64,000 nucleotides of DNA from Pedobacter sp. WC2423 (GTDB lineage Bacteria; Bacteroidota; Bacteroidia; Sphingobacteriales; Sphingobacteriaceae). The notes beneath the pieces were generated by a model that saw only the letters and a list, made by a program, of their open reading frames with translations, did not search any database and was not told the DNA's origin. The stretch covers positions 2,170,001 through 2,234,000 of the forward strand of contig NZ_CP162005.1 in the NCBI RefSeq assembly GCF_040822065.1. The letters run 5' to 3'. How positions within the stretch are numbered: the first letter of the stretch is position 1; the number at the start of each line of letters is the position of its first letter. Below are positions 37,593 to 46,233 of the stretch, piece after piece. Made by a program: the position numbers and the translations under genes.

Positions 37593-40500
37593 TTAATTTA
37601 TACTTTTCATATACCCCTTACTAACCAGCAAAGGAATTACACTTTCTGCAGCTACCCTTACAGCCTCCGAAGAACCTTTGGTTGCTTCAACCCGGATACA
37701 CACTACTGTATAACCCGGCTCAGTTGCTTTAGGTGCAAAAAACACATACCAGCCATCATTGACTTTTTTCTTTTTAATAATCCGCTCAGGCGTACCCGTT
37801 TTACCCGCAACAGCAATTCCAAATATCCCGGCCTTGCGCGCACTCTGTTCAATCATATACTGTTTTAACAAAGCTGCAGCTTCAGGATTTTTCGCCAATA
37901 CTACACCATCCTTTTCTTTAATAGTTGAATCTGCCAATTTCAATACGTAACGGTTAGGCACTAAAACCCCGCCATTTGCAATAGCTGAGCCTAAACGTGC
38001 TATAGCAGCAGGGGTGGAAATCAATTCTCCCTGTCCCCAGGCCATACCAGAAATGCCCGTTGCCCGGTTCCGGTAAATATTATTCGGATTATAAGCGCTG
38101 CTAAATTCAGTTTTGCGCCATAAATCAAGCCAGCGCTGTTCCTGTTCATCATTGACAGATTTGCGGCCATAATAATAACCACCAACCCCATGCAAAAACA
38201 TACCAGTTTTCAAATATAGCTCTCCCATTTGTTCCTGCAGATGCTGCTGATTCGCCAACTTGATAAAGTAAACATTATTTGATTTCACAATAGCTTGCTC
38301 CATATCTATCACACCCGTTTCATCCGGTTCAGCACCACGCGTACGGATCCTTTCATTTGCTTTGACCAGGTAAGTTTGCTGCGCAGCAGCTAAACCTAAT
38401 TTATTAAAACCAGCCATAGCCGTCAATAATTTGGCCGTAGAACCAGGCTGAGTAGCAATTGCGAAACCCGGATCTGCCGTAGTTGTCCAGGAATCCAGTT
38501 TATTCTGATCCGAAAGAGTCATCGTCAACTGCTCCCAGTTCTTAACCGGAGGCAGAGGATAAGCGGCCGATGCCAGTACATCCCCTGTATTAGAAGACAT
38601 GACTACTACAGAGACTCTGCTTTTGCTTAATTTAGGATCATTCGCTAAACGCGCCTGTAAATGCGTCTGTAAACTCGCATCCACACTTAACTTCACTTCC
38701 CGGTTACGCTTTTTAAAAGTCTGTATTTCTGTACTATCCAGACCCGAAACCAACAAAGAAGTCAATGCCGAATAATCCTTTTTAAGTACAGTCATCTCCT
38801 TTGGCCCTGCTGGCAAAAAACGATCCTCCTTATAACGGGAAGCGATCATAGTATAACTTGTCAAAGGCATTTTAAAACCTCTTAATTCTGCCGCATGTTC
38901 ATATTCCGCAAAATATCCGTTGATACCGCCACTAAACACACCAGTATTTGCATCACCCGTCCAAAAGAACATTTGCTCTTCAAAAGGATAATAACGCGTC
39001 ACCCTTTTATGCCTGGCAGAATCCAGTTTATAATCAACCGCACCAGCTTCACGCAATTCCTGCATTTGCTTTTTAACCAACTCAGGATTACTTGTTGCTA
39101 AAATCAATCCTGAACGGTCATATATAGTTCCCGCTTCCAGTTTTTTCATCAATATCCCTATCCTGGGATTATAACTGAACATCCGGCTTCCGCTTTTATC
39201 AGCGACTAAGGCTGGTTTAACTACCCATGCACGCGTATTAAAACTATAACGCGAAATATTGATCACCAACAATAAGATAGCCGCACAAGCAGCAATTAAT
39301 GCCGGAACCAGGTTTTTGTCCTGCTGACCCGTTAAATATTTCATCTGTACAGCCGTTCCCCTTACTGAAGAAGCTGACAATAAAAATCCAGCAGCGACCA
39401 GGTTAATTACCAGAGAAGATCCGCCATAACTTTCAAAAGGAAGGGATACCCCCGATAAAGGCAATGCGCCAATCGATCCGCCGGCAATCAGTAAAAACTG
39501 TATGAAAGTACAGATACCGATCCCCGCACAAATGTAAAACAAGAATGGGGTTCCCGTTCGCCGGCCAATAATAACCGAACGATGCAAATAGATTAAAAAT
39601 AAGATAAAAATACAAGTAATCCCTGTCCATCCAAACTCCTCCCCAATGGCAGGAAGAATCATATCTGTATGCGCTTCGGGAATAGTTTTCGCAAAACCCT
39701 CCCCAGTGCCCTGTCCCGTAATTCCACCTGTAGCAATGCCCCAAAGACCATTTGCTACCTGATCGCCCCCATAAACTTCATTGTTCCAGGCATCCTGCCA
39801 GATCGCTTTCCTGTCAGACAGTCTGGCTACCGGCCCGGGAACAATTTTATCCAGGTAAGGAATTTTATCAATCGTTAAAAAGGCTGTAATCACGATCAGC
39901 GCCATCACTGCCGACTCGCTCATAGATTTGCGTTTCAGCACATGATATAAAACTAAAACAGCGAAAGTAATCAAAGCATCCAGCCACACATTCTTTACAA
40001 ACCAGGCCACCAGTACATATAAAAGTACAAAAGCTGCCATTTCCATAAAGTCTCCCCTTGAAAAAGAGAAAAGCAGGATAAAAGTAAAGCAGATCACGAT
40101 TGCCGGACCCAGATCACCTAACAATAAAAATAAGAACAGCGTAAATAAGATCGCTGCCAATGCAAAAGAGAAAAATGACCAGCGTTTTTTCCAGCTCGAA
40201 TAAGTCGCAATAAACTGTTCATTCTGCGCAAAGAAACCCGCTAAAAATAAGACCACAAGATATTTAACTACCTCGCTTGGCTGTACCCCCAGCAAATTCA
40301 CTTTTACACCACTGCCTTCAGGCCCCCCGCCGAATAATAAAGTCCCCGCCAAAAGTGCCATTCCCAACGCAATCCATGGCCATCCATTCGCAGCAGAACG
40401 CGCTTTAAAAACCAGTAAACGATATAAATCAGCATCAGCCGTAAAGCGTTTGATATTTAAAAACAATAAAACGCCTAAACCCACAACACCAAAATACAGG

Positions 40501-41546
40501 AACCACAAAGAATCAACCGCCAGAAAACGATCTCTCACCGGGTCCTGCAAACTCAGTAAAGTCAGAAAAGACAGCCCGGTCAATAACATTAAAAGGGGCA
40601 AAATCAATTGATCAGCCTCCGGAAATTTAAAAGACAACAACAAATGCAACACGACAAAGGCCAGTAAAAAACCACCCGCAACACACCAGTACCCAACTTT
40701 AAACTGATCGGGTGTGCGCACAATTAAAGCCCCGTCATTTTTCAGCATCGTAAACTCGCGCGAAGAAAGCAATCTGACCATATGCGGCATTTCACTAAAA
40801 TTAAGTTGCTTAGCACCATTGAGCTCCTGTACCCCCTTAACCTGTCCAAACTCAAAACCCGGCTTTAAAGGGATCACTTCATAAGCTTTTCCTTCAGGCA
40901 ATTGTGTAAATGAATACTGACCCGATGCATCCGTACGGGCATAAGCCTTAAATGATTTCGCTTCTAAACTATCCGCAGAAAGAACAGTAGATAAACGTAC
41001 CAGAACCCCGGCTACCGCATCCCCTTTATGTTCAATCCTCCCCTTAAGTACCCCATTGCCCATACCTGAGGCTTTAACTGCAGGTATGGCAGGTGCATTA
41101 TTTTTTTCCTGTGCAAAACGAACTTCATCATCCCCGGTAAATCCAAGCAATGACCTGGACACGGCTACTCTTTTCTTAAAAGCAGATCCGCCATTGCGAT
41201 AAGCATCATCAGCCAGCACATTAAACTTTCGCTTATTCAGATCACCCACATTGGTAAAAGACAAGCCTTTTGCTTCTTGTGCAGCAATAGAATTGCTAAT
41301 AACTTCTACGTCAAGCGGATCTTCCAGATAATAACCCCTTGTCAATAACGCTTTAACAGCTTTAGCAGGTTCAGGTGCATTTAAGTTCACCACCGTTCCA
41401 TCCTTCAGGCGCTGGTCCACATCTTTTATCCGTGCTTGCAATACGCCAAATAATCTGACGAACAGCACCACCAGTAAAATAGTGATCAGCCCCAAAAACA
41501 AGCGTTCCTGCCCTCTGCCTTTAACTTCAGTATCTTTCTTATCCAT
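37593..41546 (-). CDS. RodA/FtsW-type glycosyltransferase fused to a PBP2-type transpeptidase
   Basis: One 1317-residue chain combines both halves of a peptidoglycan synthase. After a membrane anchor (about 16-36) and a soluble region with a carboxypeptidase-regulatory/Cna-B-like domain (about 163-235; GRIEHKGDAVAGVLVRLS), the SEDS part spans about 285-730. It contains VQPSE (421-425), IPEAHTD with the conserved extracellular Asp628, and LPFESYGGSS (703-711). The transpeptidase spans about 785-1317 with S1036TAK1039 (acyl-ester serine), S1089NN and K1249TG1251. All catalytic motifs look intact. SEDS proteins polymerise lipid II and class B PBPs crosslink it; they normally work as two proteins. 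The gene starts 2 nt after the phosphatase stop, inside the kinase cluster. Confidence 0.93.
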   Translation of the reverse strand: MDKKDTEVKGRGQERLFLGLITILLVVLFVRLFGVLQARIKDVDQRLKDGTVVNLNAPEPAKAVKALLTRGYYLEDPLDVEVISNSIAAQEAKGLSFTNVGDLNKRKFNVLADDAYRNGGSAFKKRVAVSRSLLGFTGDDEVRFAQEKNNAPAIPAVKASGMGNGVLKGRIEHKGDAVAGVLVRLSTVLSADSLEAKSFKAYARTDASGQYSFTQLPEGKAYEVIPLKPGFEFGQVKGVQELNGAKQLNFSEMPHMVRLLSSREFTMLKNDGALIVRTPDQFKVGYWCVAGGFLLAFVVLHLLLSFKFPEADQLILPLLMLLTGLSFLTLLSLQDPVRDRFLAVDSLWFLYFGVVGLGVLLFLNIKRFTADADLYRLLVFKARSAANGWPWIALGMALLAGTLLFGGGPEGSGVKVNLLGVQPSEVVKYLVVLFLAGFFAQNEQFIATYSSWKKRWSFFSFALAAILFTLFLFLLLGDLGPAIVICFTFILLFSFSRGDFMEMAAFVLLYVLVAWFVKNVWLDALITFAVLVLYHVLKRKSMSESAVMALIVITAFLTIDKIPYLDKIVPGPVARLSDRKAIWQDAWNNEVYGGDQVANGLWGIATGGITGQGTGEGFAKTIPEAHTDMILPAIGEEFGWTGITCIFILFLIYLHRSVIIGRRTGTPFLFYICAGIGICTFIQFLLIAGGSIGALPLSGVSLPFESYGGSSLVINLVAAGFLLSASSVRGTAVQMKYLTGQQDKNLVPALIAACAAILLLVINISRYSFNTRAWVVKPALVADKSGSRMFSYNPRIGILMKKLEAGTIYDRSGLILATSNPELVKKQMQELREAGAVDYKLDSARHKRVTRYYPFEEQMFFWTGDANTGVFSGGINGYFAEYEHAAELRGFKMPLTSYTMIASRYKEDRFLPAGPKEMTVLKKDYSALTSLLVSGLDSTEIQTFKKRNREVKLSVDASLQTHLQARLANDPKLSKSRVSVVVMSSNTGDVLASAAYPLPPVKNWEQLTMTLSDQNKLDSWTTTADPGFAIATQPGSTAKLLTAMAGFNKLGLAAAQQTYLVKANERIRTRGAEPDETGVIDMEQAIVKSNNVYFIKLANQQHLQEQMGELYLKTGMFLHGVGGYYYGRKSVNDEQEQRWLDLWRKTEFSSAYNPNNIYRNRATGISGMAWGQGELISTPAAIARLGSAIANGGVLVPNRYVLKLADSTIKEKDGVVLAKNPEAAALLKQYMIEQSARKAGIFGIAVAGKTGTPERIIKKKKVNDGWYVFFAPKATEPGYTVVCIRVEATKGSSEAVRVAAESVIPLLVSKGYMKSIN

Positions 41547-41548
41547 AC

Positions 41549-43015
41549 TTATTTCTTAGCCAGCGAATCAGCTGCATAATTACGCTTGGACAATCTGCCA
41601 TTCACATAAAACTGGTCTGGAAAAACAAACCTGACCTGTACAGGATAATTAACTTTATTAAAACGTATATTTTTCAAGTCCAGCGCATTGTTATAGGAAA
41701 CTATACCTGTTTCAAAATTTTCCAGTAACAGCTGATCAATCTTCACATATTTACATTTTGGAGAAAGAATCAGCGCAGTCCCTTTGTAGGCCGGATCACT
41801 TTGAAAAACAATATTCCCTTTAGTTTTCAGAATAAGTGTGTCCCGGTCTATACTCAGCGCCTGGCTTAAACGGACAGGTACTTTAAAAACCGTATCCGCA
41901 AGTAATAATGTGTCTCCCTTTAAACTTAAGAGCATATCACTGATCTTTTTTTCCTGAGGATTTAATCCAGGTTTGACCGGCGTAACCAAAACCGTTCCCG
42001 GCTGTTCTAATTTTGTTCCTTCAGCAGTATGGTATAAAAACAACCAGATGGTTGTCCCTAAAAACAATAAACATAAAGCAGTTAATAATATGATCAATCC
42101 TTTACCACGCTTTTGCTGAACTGCATTTTGTTCAGGCAAAGCTTTAACCGAACCTTTTAAAGGCTCAGCGGTAGCATAAGACTCAGCAGCAACATAAGGC
42201 TCAGCAACAGCACTGGCCACTATCGGCTTAACACGCTCCGATTTTGAAAACTCATAAGAAGCACGGACTTTATCATTTTTTGCCAGTACGACAGTTACAT
42301 TATCCTTACCGCCCGCCAGGTTTGCTTCCTCCACTAAACGCGCTGCCTTTACCGCAAGTGTTTCCGGCCCGTTCAGTACCGCAGTAATCAATGCTGCATC
42401 TACCATATCCGTTAGTCCATCACTGCAAAGCAAAATCAAATCATCCGGTAAAAACGGAGAAGAACCTGTTTCAAAGTAAGGATCTGTCATTCCCATCCGG
42501 CTTGCAAGTCCCAACGCCTGGTTAATCTGGTTCCGCTTAGGATGCTGCATAGCCGCTTCCTCAGTGAGCCTGCCAGAATCTTCCAGAAAACCTACAAAAG
42601 ACTGATCATGCGAAATCTTAACCAATGAATGATCACGGAACAGATACAATCTCGTATCTCCCACATGTACGTAATGCAACAGATTATTCTGCCTGTCTAT
42701 CACTGCAAGTGTAGCTACACAGGCCATATCCATTAATTCCAGATCACCCTTTTTATGTGTGGCAATCTCTTCATTAGCCAGGTAAAAAACCCGGCTTAAC
42801 TGACTGATCAAATCCGGCTCAATCGTTTCCAGCTCCCTTAAGATAACTTCTTTAGTGAGCGCTGCCGCAATTTCACCACCAGCATAACCACCTACACCAT
42901 CAATTACACCAGCAATCATGAATTTGTTGTGCATGACTTCCTGCGTAATAAATTCATCTTCATTATTAGCCCTTACCCTGCCGGTGTCAGTAATTCCAAA
43001 TAAACGATCCGCCAT
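41549..43015 (-). CDS. Membrane-anchored PP2C-type Ser/Thr phosphatase (PstP-like)
   Basis: Residues 1-247 form a PPM/PP2C phosphatase with metal-binding acids in VRANNED (E19, D20), GVIDGVGGYAGGE (D39), LCSDGLTD (D199) and GGKDNVTVV (D238). A linker rich in Ala/Glu leads to a membrane helix (about 305-328). The extracytoplasmic part of 160 residues ends in a repeat-like beta region (LLLADTVFKVPVRLS, ALILSPKCKYVKIDQLLLENFETGIVSYNNALDLKNIRFNKV), which may be a small beta-helix. It should reverse the phosphorylation made by the cluster's kinase. Its ATG overlaps the stop of a 29-codon ORF (TAATG). Confidence 0.93.
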   Translation of the reverse strand: MADRLFGITDTGRVRANNEDEFITQEVMHNKFMIAGVIDGVGGYAGGEIAAALTKEVILRELETIEPDLISQLSRVFYLANEEIATHKKGDLELMDMACVATLAVIDRQNNLLHYVHVGDTRLYLFRDHSLVKISHDQSFVGFLEDSGRLTEEAAMQHPKRNQINQALGLASRMGMTDPYFETGSSPFLPDDLILLCSDGLTDMVDAALITAVLNGPETLAVKAARLVEEANLAGGKDNVTVVLAKNDKVRASYEFSKSERVKPIVASAVAEPYVAAESYATAEPLKGSVKALPEQNAVQQKRGKGLIILLTALCLLFLGTTIWLFLYHTAEGTKLEQPGTVLVTPVKPGLNPQEKKISDMLLSLKGDTLLLADTVFKVPVRLSQALSIDRDTLILKTKGNIVFQSDPAYKGTALILSPKCKYVKIDQLLLENFETGIVSYNNALDLKNIRFNKVNYPVQVRFVFPDQFYVNGRLSKRNYAADSLAKK

Positions 43016-43104
43016 TATTTCTGTGATTTTTTAATATCTGTAAAATGCCATATCAGCAATAAAACTCCTAAAGCCAACAACCCGATTGATAAATAATTTC
43101 CCAT
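43015..43104 (-). CDS. 29-residue membrane micro-ORF inside the kinase cluster
   Basis: ATG 43104 to TAA 43015 encodes a short N-terminus (MGNYLS), one hydrophobic helix (IGLLALGVLLLIWHF) and a basic tail (TDIKKSQK). It begins 6 nt after the FhaA-like stop and its TAA shares bases with the phosphatase ATG (TAATG). It therefore fills the only sizeable gap in the cluster and would couple translation to the phosphatase. The topology is that of small membrane regulators. There is no homologue check, so a spacer function cannot be excluded. Confidence 0.6.
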   Translation of the reverse strand: MGNYLSIGLLALGVLLLIWHFTDIKKSQK

Positions 43105-43110
43105 CCGGAG

Positions 43111-44058
43111 CTAAGGTTTGAAAATGTTGATCCCGATAATACCATTCAGCAGTACCTTCGAATTAAACGGAAGTACTACCCAATCCGGAGCATCTACCGA
43201 ACTGCGGTATACCTCCACCTCGTTTACCATTGTTTTCTCTCCAAAAGAAGCCAGGTAAAACTTACCTTCTGCTTCCTCATAACGGATGCTCAAATGAGGT
43301 GTATTCACCCAATCCGAAGGAATACTAAAAATATAAGGTTCTTTTCGCTCTTCGTCCTTACCAGAGATCAATATCTCCTGTGTAGTCATCAGGTATTCCA
43401 GCTTTTTACCTCTGAAATTCTGATCTGGCATAATCGTTTCAAAGCGTGCAAGAATCTGATCAGATTTCCCCTTAACCAATTTAGCATTTTCAAGATCCAT
43501 CGCATAAGGCAGCTCATAATAGCCCTCACTATAATAGGTGAAGCCATTTAAAATATCCTGGTTGACATCCAGTGTTTCTGCAATTCCTGTTTGCCTTGGA
43601 ATAAAAGTGACTCTTAAATTCTCCTCTTTTTTAGTACTTCCAGGCAATAATTTCCCGATAAACCCTTTATCCCCACGTTCATAATCCGGATGAGAGGCCA
43701 GTCTGAAAACCCATTTAGAGCTTGAAGGCTCCACCGTTTTACCTGCTTTACGATGTTCTTTTAAAACTTCGTAAAACTGGTTTACCGACTCATGCACAAT
43801 GATTCCGAACAAGCCCTGTTTATGATCCAGAAACTCTTTATAATCCTCCTCGTTGAAACAAATAATGTATTCATGATAAAAAACTACCCGGTTCGCAAAA
43901 GAAAGCTGCCCAATAGACTCTTTGAATTTATCCAGTATATATTTATAAACTTCGTCAGGCGTTAAACCTTTGACTACTTTTTTAGCTTTACTTTTTTCTG
44001 TTGGAAGAAACCAGTCCTGAAGACCTGTCTTTTTCCAGAAAGTTGACTTTTCTGCCAT
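43111..44058 (-). CDS. FhaA-like protein: DUF3662-like N-terminus and degenerate FHA domain
   Basis: The 315-residue cytosolic protein has an N-terminal region (about 30-105; LTPDEVYKYILDKFKES, ANRVVFYHEYIICFNEEDYKEF) that resembles the DUF3662 domain of actinobacterial FhaA. A middle part carries TFIPRQTGIAETLDVNQDILNGF. The C-terminal 100 residues fold like an FHA domain by pattern (TPHLSIRYEEAEGKFYLASFGEKTMVNEVEVY, LPFNSKVLLNGIIGINIF). The conserved His255 is there, but the usual phosphothreonine-binding Arg and Ser are not obvious. It lies between kinase and phosphatase, 41 nt after the kinase. Confidence 0.7.
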   Translation of the reverse strand: MAEKSTFWKKTGLQDWFLPTEKSKAKKVVKGLTPDEVYKYILDKFKESIGQLSFANRVVFYHEYIICFNEEDYKEFLDHKQGLFGIIVHESVNQFYEVLKEHRKAGKTVEPSSSKWVFRLASHPDYERGDKGFIGKLLPGSTKKEENLRVTFIPRQTGIAETLDVNQDILNGFTYYSEGYYELPYAMDLENAKLVKGKSDQILARFETIMPDQNFRGKKLEYLMTTQEILISGKDEERKEPYIFSIPSDWVNTPHLSIRYEEAEGKFYLASFGEKTMVNEVEVYRSSVDAPDWVVLPFNSKVLLNGIIGINIFKP

Positions 44059-44099
44059 GTTATTCTTTTTTATGTAGGAAAACCCTGGTTAATGCAATT

Positions 44100-45446
44100 T
44101 TAGAAATGAAGCGTAGTATCCAAATTCATCGTTGTTGTATCACGCGGAGTCTGAGGAACAGGCTTCAACTGTACCGGTTGTGTTTCTGTACTTCCACTAT
44201 CTTTTAGAGAATCACGCTCCTTATCCCAGGCATAACCCTTATCCTGATCATCAGGGGTTACAGTAGCCGGAGTTGTCGTAGTTTTCACCGGAACCTCCTT
44301 TTTAACAGGTTTATCCGCTTCCTTAAAAAGTAAAAAATAACTCAGCAATGCAATCATAAAGACTACTCCCGCAGATAAAACATAAAATACAGGCTTAGAG
44401 ATCGCAATTATACCAGCATCACGCACAACAGGATTTTCATCCTGTGCTTCCTGATAATGTAAAAGCAAAGTTTGTAACCGCTCATTCTCCATTTGCAATA
44501 AAGCAGTACCCGGAGCATCAGCTACAGCGTTTCCAGCGTCAGTAATACTACTGTGGACAATCGCATACTGCAAATCCATTCCGCTTTTGTACCTGGCTGA
44601 TGGTGATTTCTCCAAACATTTACTAATCACAGCAAGCAACCAGGCAGGAACCTGCATCTCGTGTAATTTCTTCTGCTCCGACCAGCTTTCAGGCATATTT
44701 TGCTGTCTTAAGGTCAACAAATCAGGCACAGGCGATTCCAGATGACCAACCAAGACATCATTCCTTGACTTTTGACCGTTATCCAGTAAAGGAAAAGGAA
44801 CCTGCCCTGCCAGCAGCTCATACAGGATTATCCCGTAACTGTAAATATCAGTTTCCAGTAACATTTGTCCTTCACTCTGCTCAGGTGCCATGAATTCTAT
44901 TGCACCCGCATGGCGGATACTCGTTCTGCGCTGTTCATCAGACATTGCCGATAAGCCAAAATCCAGCAGGACATAATTACCCGTATGGACATTAAACTTA
45001 ACATTATTACTCTTGATATCCCCGTGCTTGACTGTCACCTTATGACAATGCGCTAAAGCATTCGCCAGATGATCGGCCACCTTAATCACTTCCTTTACCG
45101 TAAATATTTTATCGTGAGGCTCTTTCAGTAATTCTTCCAGATCGGGTCCATCAATAAACTCCATTTCTATAAATGGGAACGATCCGCTTTCTGTAATTCC
45201 TGAATTTAAGATCTTAACTATATTAGGATTAGGCTCCTCATTTACCTTTTTCAATTTCTCCACCTCATTCTGGAAACTCCTGAAGTTTTTATCTTCCGTA
45301 CTTTCCGTATGAACCGGTGTTGGCAGTAATTTCACTGCCGTTATAATAGGACCAAACCTTCTTCCTTTGTAAACTGAACCCTGGCCTCCGGTACGCAGTG
45401 CGCCCATATTTTCCAGACCTTCAGTAATCGTAAATACTTTACTCAT
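44100..45446 (-). CDS. Membrane Ser/Thr protein kinase (PknA/PknB-like), HGD type
   Basis: The 448-residue protein has a Hanks-type kinase domain (about 10-300). It shows a Gly loop GGQGSVYKG (20-28), ATP-binding K39 (TAVKLL), catalytic segment VKHGDIKSNNV with D143 and N148, DFG 162-164 and APE 187-189. The residue before the catalytic Asp is Gly (HGD) instead of the Arg of HRD kinases. A coiled stretch (LLQMENERLQTLLLHYQEA), a membrane helix (about 352-374) and a Thr/Pro/Lys-rich extracytoplasmic tail of about 75 residues follow. No PASTA domains are present. It heads the cluster of phosphatase, FHA proteins and RodA-PBP fusion, which are its likely substrates and readers. Confidence 0.93.
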   Translation of the reverse strand: MSKVFTITEGLENMGALRTGGQGSVYKGRRFGPIITAVKLLPTPVHTESTEDKNFRSFQNEVEKLKKVNEEPNPNIVKILNSGITESGSFPFIEMEFIDGPDLEELLKEPHDKIFTVKEVIKVADHLANALAHCHKVTVKHGDIKSNNVKFNVHTGNYVLLDFGLSAMSDEQRRTSIRHAGAIEFMAPEQSEGQMLLETDIYSYGIILYELLAGQVPFPLLDNGQKSRNDVLVGHLESPVPDLLTLRQQNMPESWSEQKKLHEMQVPAWLLAVISKCLEKSPSARYKSGMDLQYAIVHSSITDAGNAVADAPGTALLQMENERLQTLLLHYQEAQDENPVVRDAGIIAISKPVFYVLSAGVVFMIALLSYFLLFKEADKPVKKEVPVKTTTTPATVTPDDQDKGYAWDKERDSLKDSGSTETQPVQLKPVPQTPRDTTTMNLDTTLHF

Positions 45447-45520
45447 TTAAGCTAATTCAACTCTGTGTGTGGTAAAATTACTACAATTTTAGTTCCAATG
45501 TTTATTTAAAATCAGGAACA

Positions 45521-45606
45521 AAAAAAAGGCCGTCAAATGACAGCTTGTAATTCAATTGTTTCAAGAGATACAGCAGACCATTTCAAGAGAAACAGCAGCC
45601 TTTTTT
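45521..45606 (-). terminator. Extended terminator-like structure with 22-nt tandem repeat
   Basis: AAAAAAAGGC at 45521-45530 pairs with GCCTTTTTT at 45598-45606, closing a long loop. Inside are two copies of an 18-nt unit, TTTCAAGAGA(T/A)ACAGCAG, at 45559-45576 and 45581-45598. The segment lies just past the mobA stop and before the kinase gene. Confidence 0.45.
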
Positions 45607-45624
45607 AAGATCCGCATCAGCTGA

Positions 45625-46233
45625 TTATAAGAATGATTTTATGATCTTGTCTGCCTCATCACGGCTGTTTACATTGGCTAAGGCCTGCTGATCAGTAGAT
45701 TTCAATACTGTAATTTCATTTTTGAGCAGTACACTGCGCGCAGATGAAGAGCCTGCAGCTAAACCCGAAAGCAGCGCAGGATAAGCTGAAGGCTCCCATA
45801 TCGTCATTAATGGTTCTGCAACTCCATCAGTCCCTTCAAAAGCCGTAGCCATCAGGACGGGGTTACGCTCAGCACACAATTGATCTAAATGCGCCTTGTC
45901 CAATAAAGGCAGATCACAGGCTACCACCAGCCATGCCTTATTTTCCTGTAATTCAAATGCAGAAAGCAAAGCACCAAAAGGTCCCAGATCAGTATAATTA
46001 TCTGTAAGTGCAGTGTAACCTCCATCTGTAATAGCTAACTGCTGATCTTCACGACAAGAAATGAAAACTTCCCGGCAATAAGACTTCAGCAAATCAGCCA
46101 TATACTCCCGCTGGGGTTTTCCATGCCAGTTGATCAGTCCTTTATCATGGCCCATCCGGGTACTCCTGCCTCCTGCCAGTACCAGCCCATTAAGTTCAGG
46201 AACCGGAAACATGCTTTTTAATTTTGATGACAA
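45625..46233 (-). CDS. mobA: MobA, molybdenum cofactor guanylyltransferase
   Basis: The 202-residue protein starts with the nucleotide-binding signature LVLAGGRSTRMGHDKGLI of MobA, which attaches GMP to molybdopterin to make the MGD cofactor. Further family features are LLKSYCREVFISCREDQ, LTDNYTDLGPFGALLSAF and WLVVACDLPLLDKAHLDQL with its metal-binding Asp. It overlaps the end of the FdhF/YdeP oxidoreductase gene by 38 nt; a shorter start at 46212 (MFPVPELNG) would reduce this. Its place as last gene of a molybdoenzyme operon fits cofactor supply. Confidence 0.93.
   Translation of the reverse strand: MSSKLKSMFPVPELNGLVLAGGRSTRMGHDKGLINWHGKPQREYMADLLKSYCREVFISCREDQQLAITDGGYTALTDNYTDLGPFGALLSAFELQENKAWLVVACDLPLLDKAHLDQLCAERNPVLMATAFEGTDGVAEPLMTIWEPSAYPALLSGLAAGSSSARSVLLKNEITVLKSTDQQALANVNSRDEADKIIKSFL

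Noticed and set aside
39433..39744. Minus-strand 103-codon frame within the RodA-transpeptidase fusion
   Set aside because: It is an out-of-frame shadow of the SEDS membrane region; the Trp/Tyr/Cys-rich translation is typical of frame shadows.
45521..45606. Short CRISPR array suggested by spaced repeats
   Set aside because: Only two copies with a 4-nt spacer, no cas genes; a simple tandem repeat inside a terminator-like structure.
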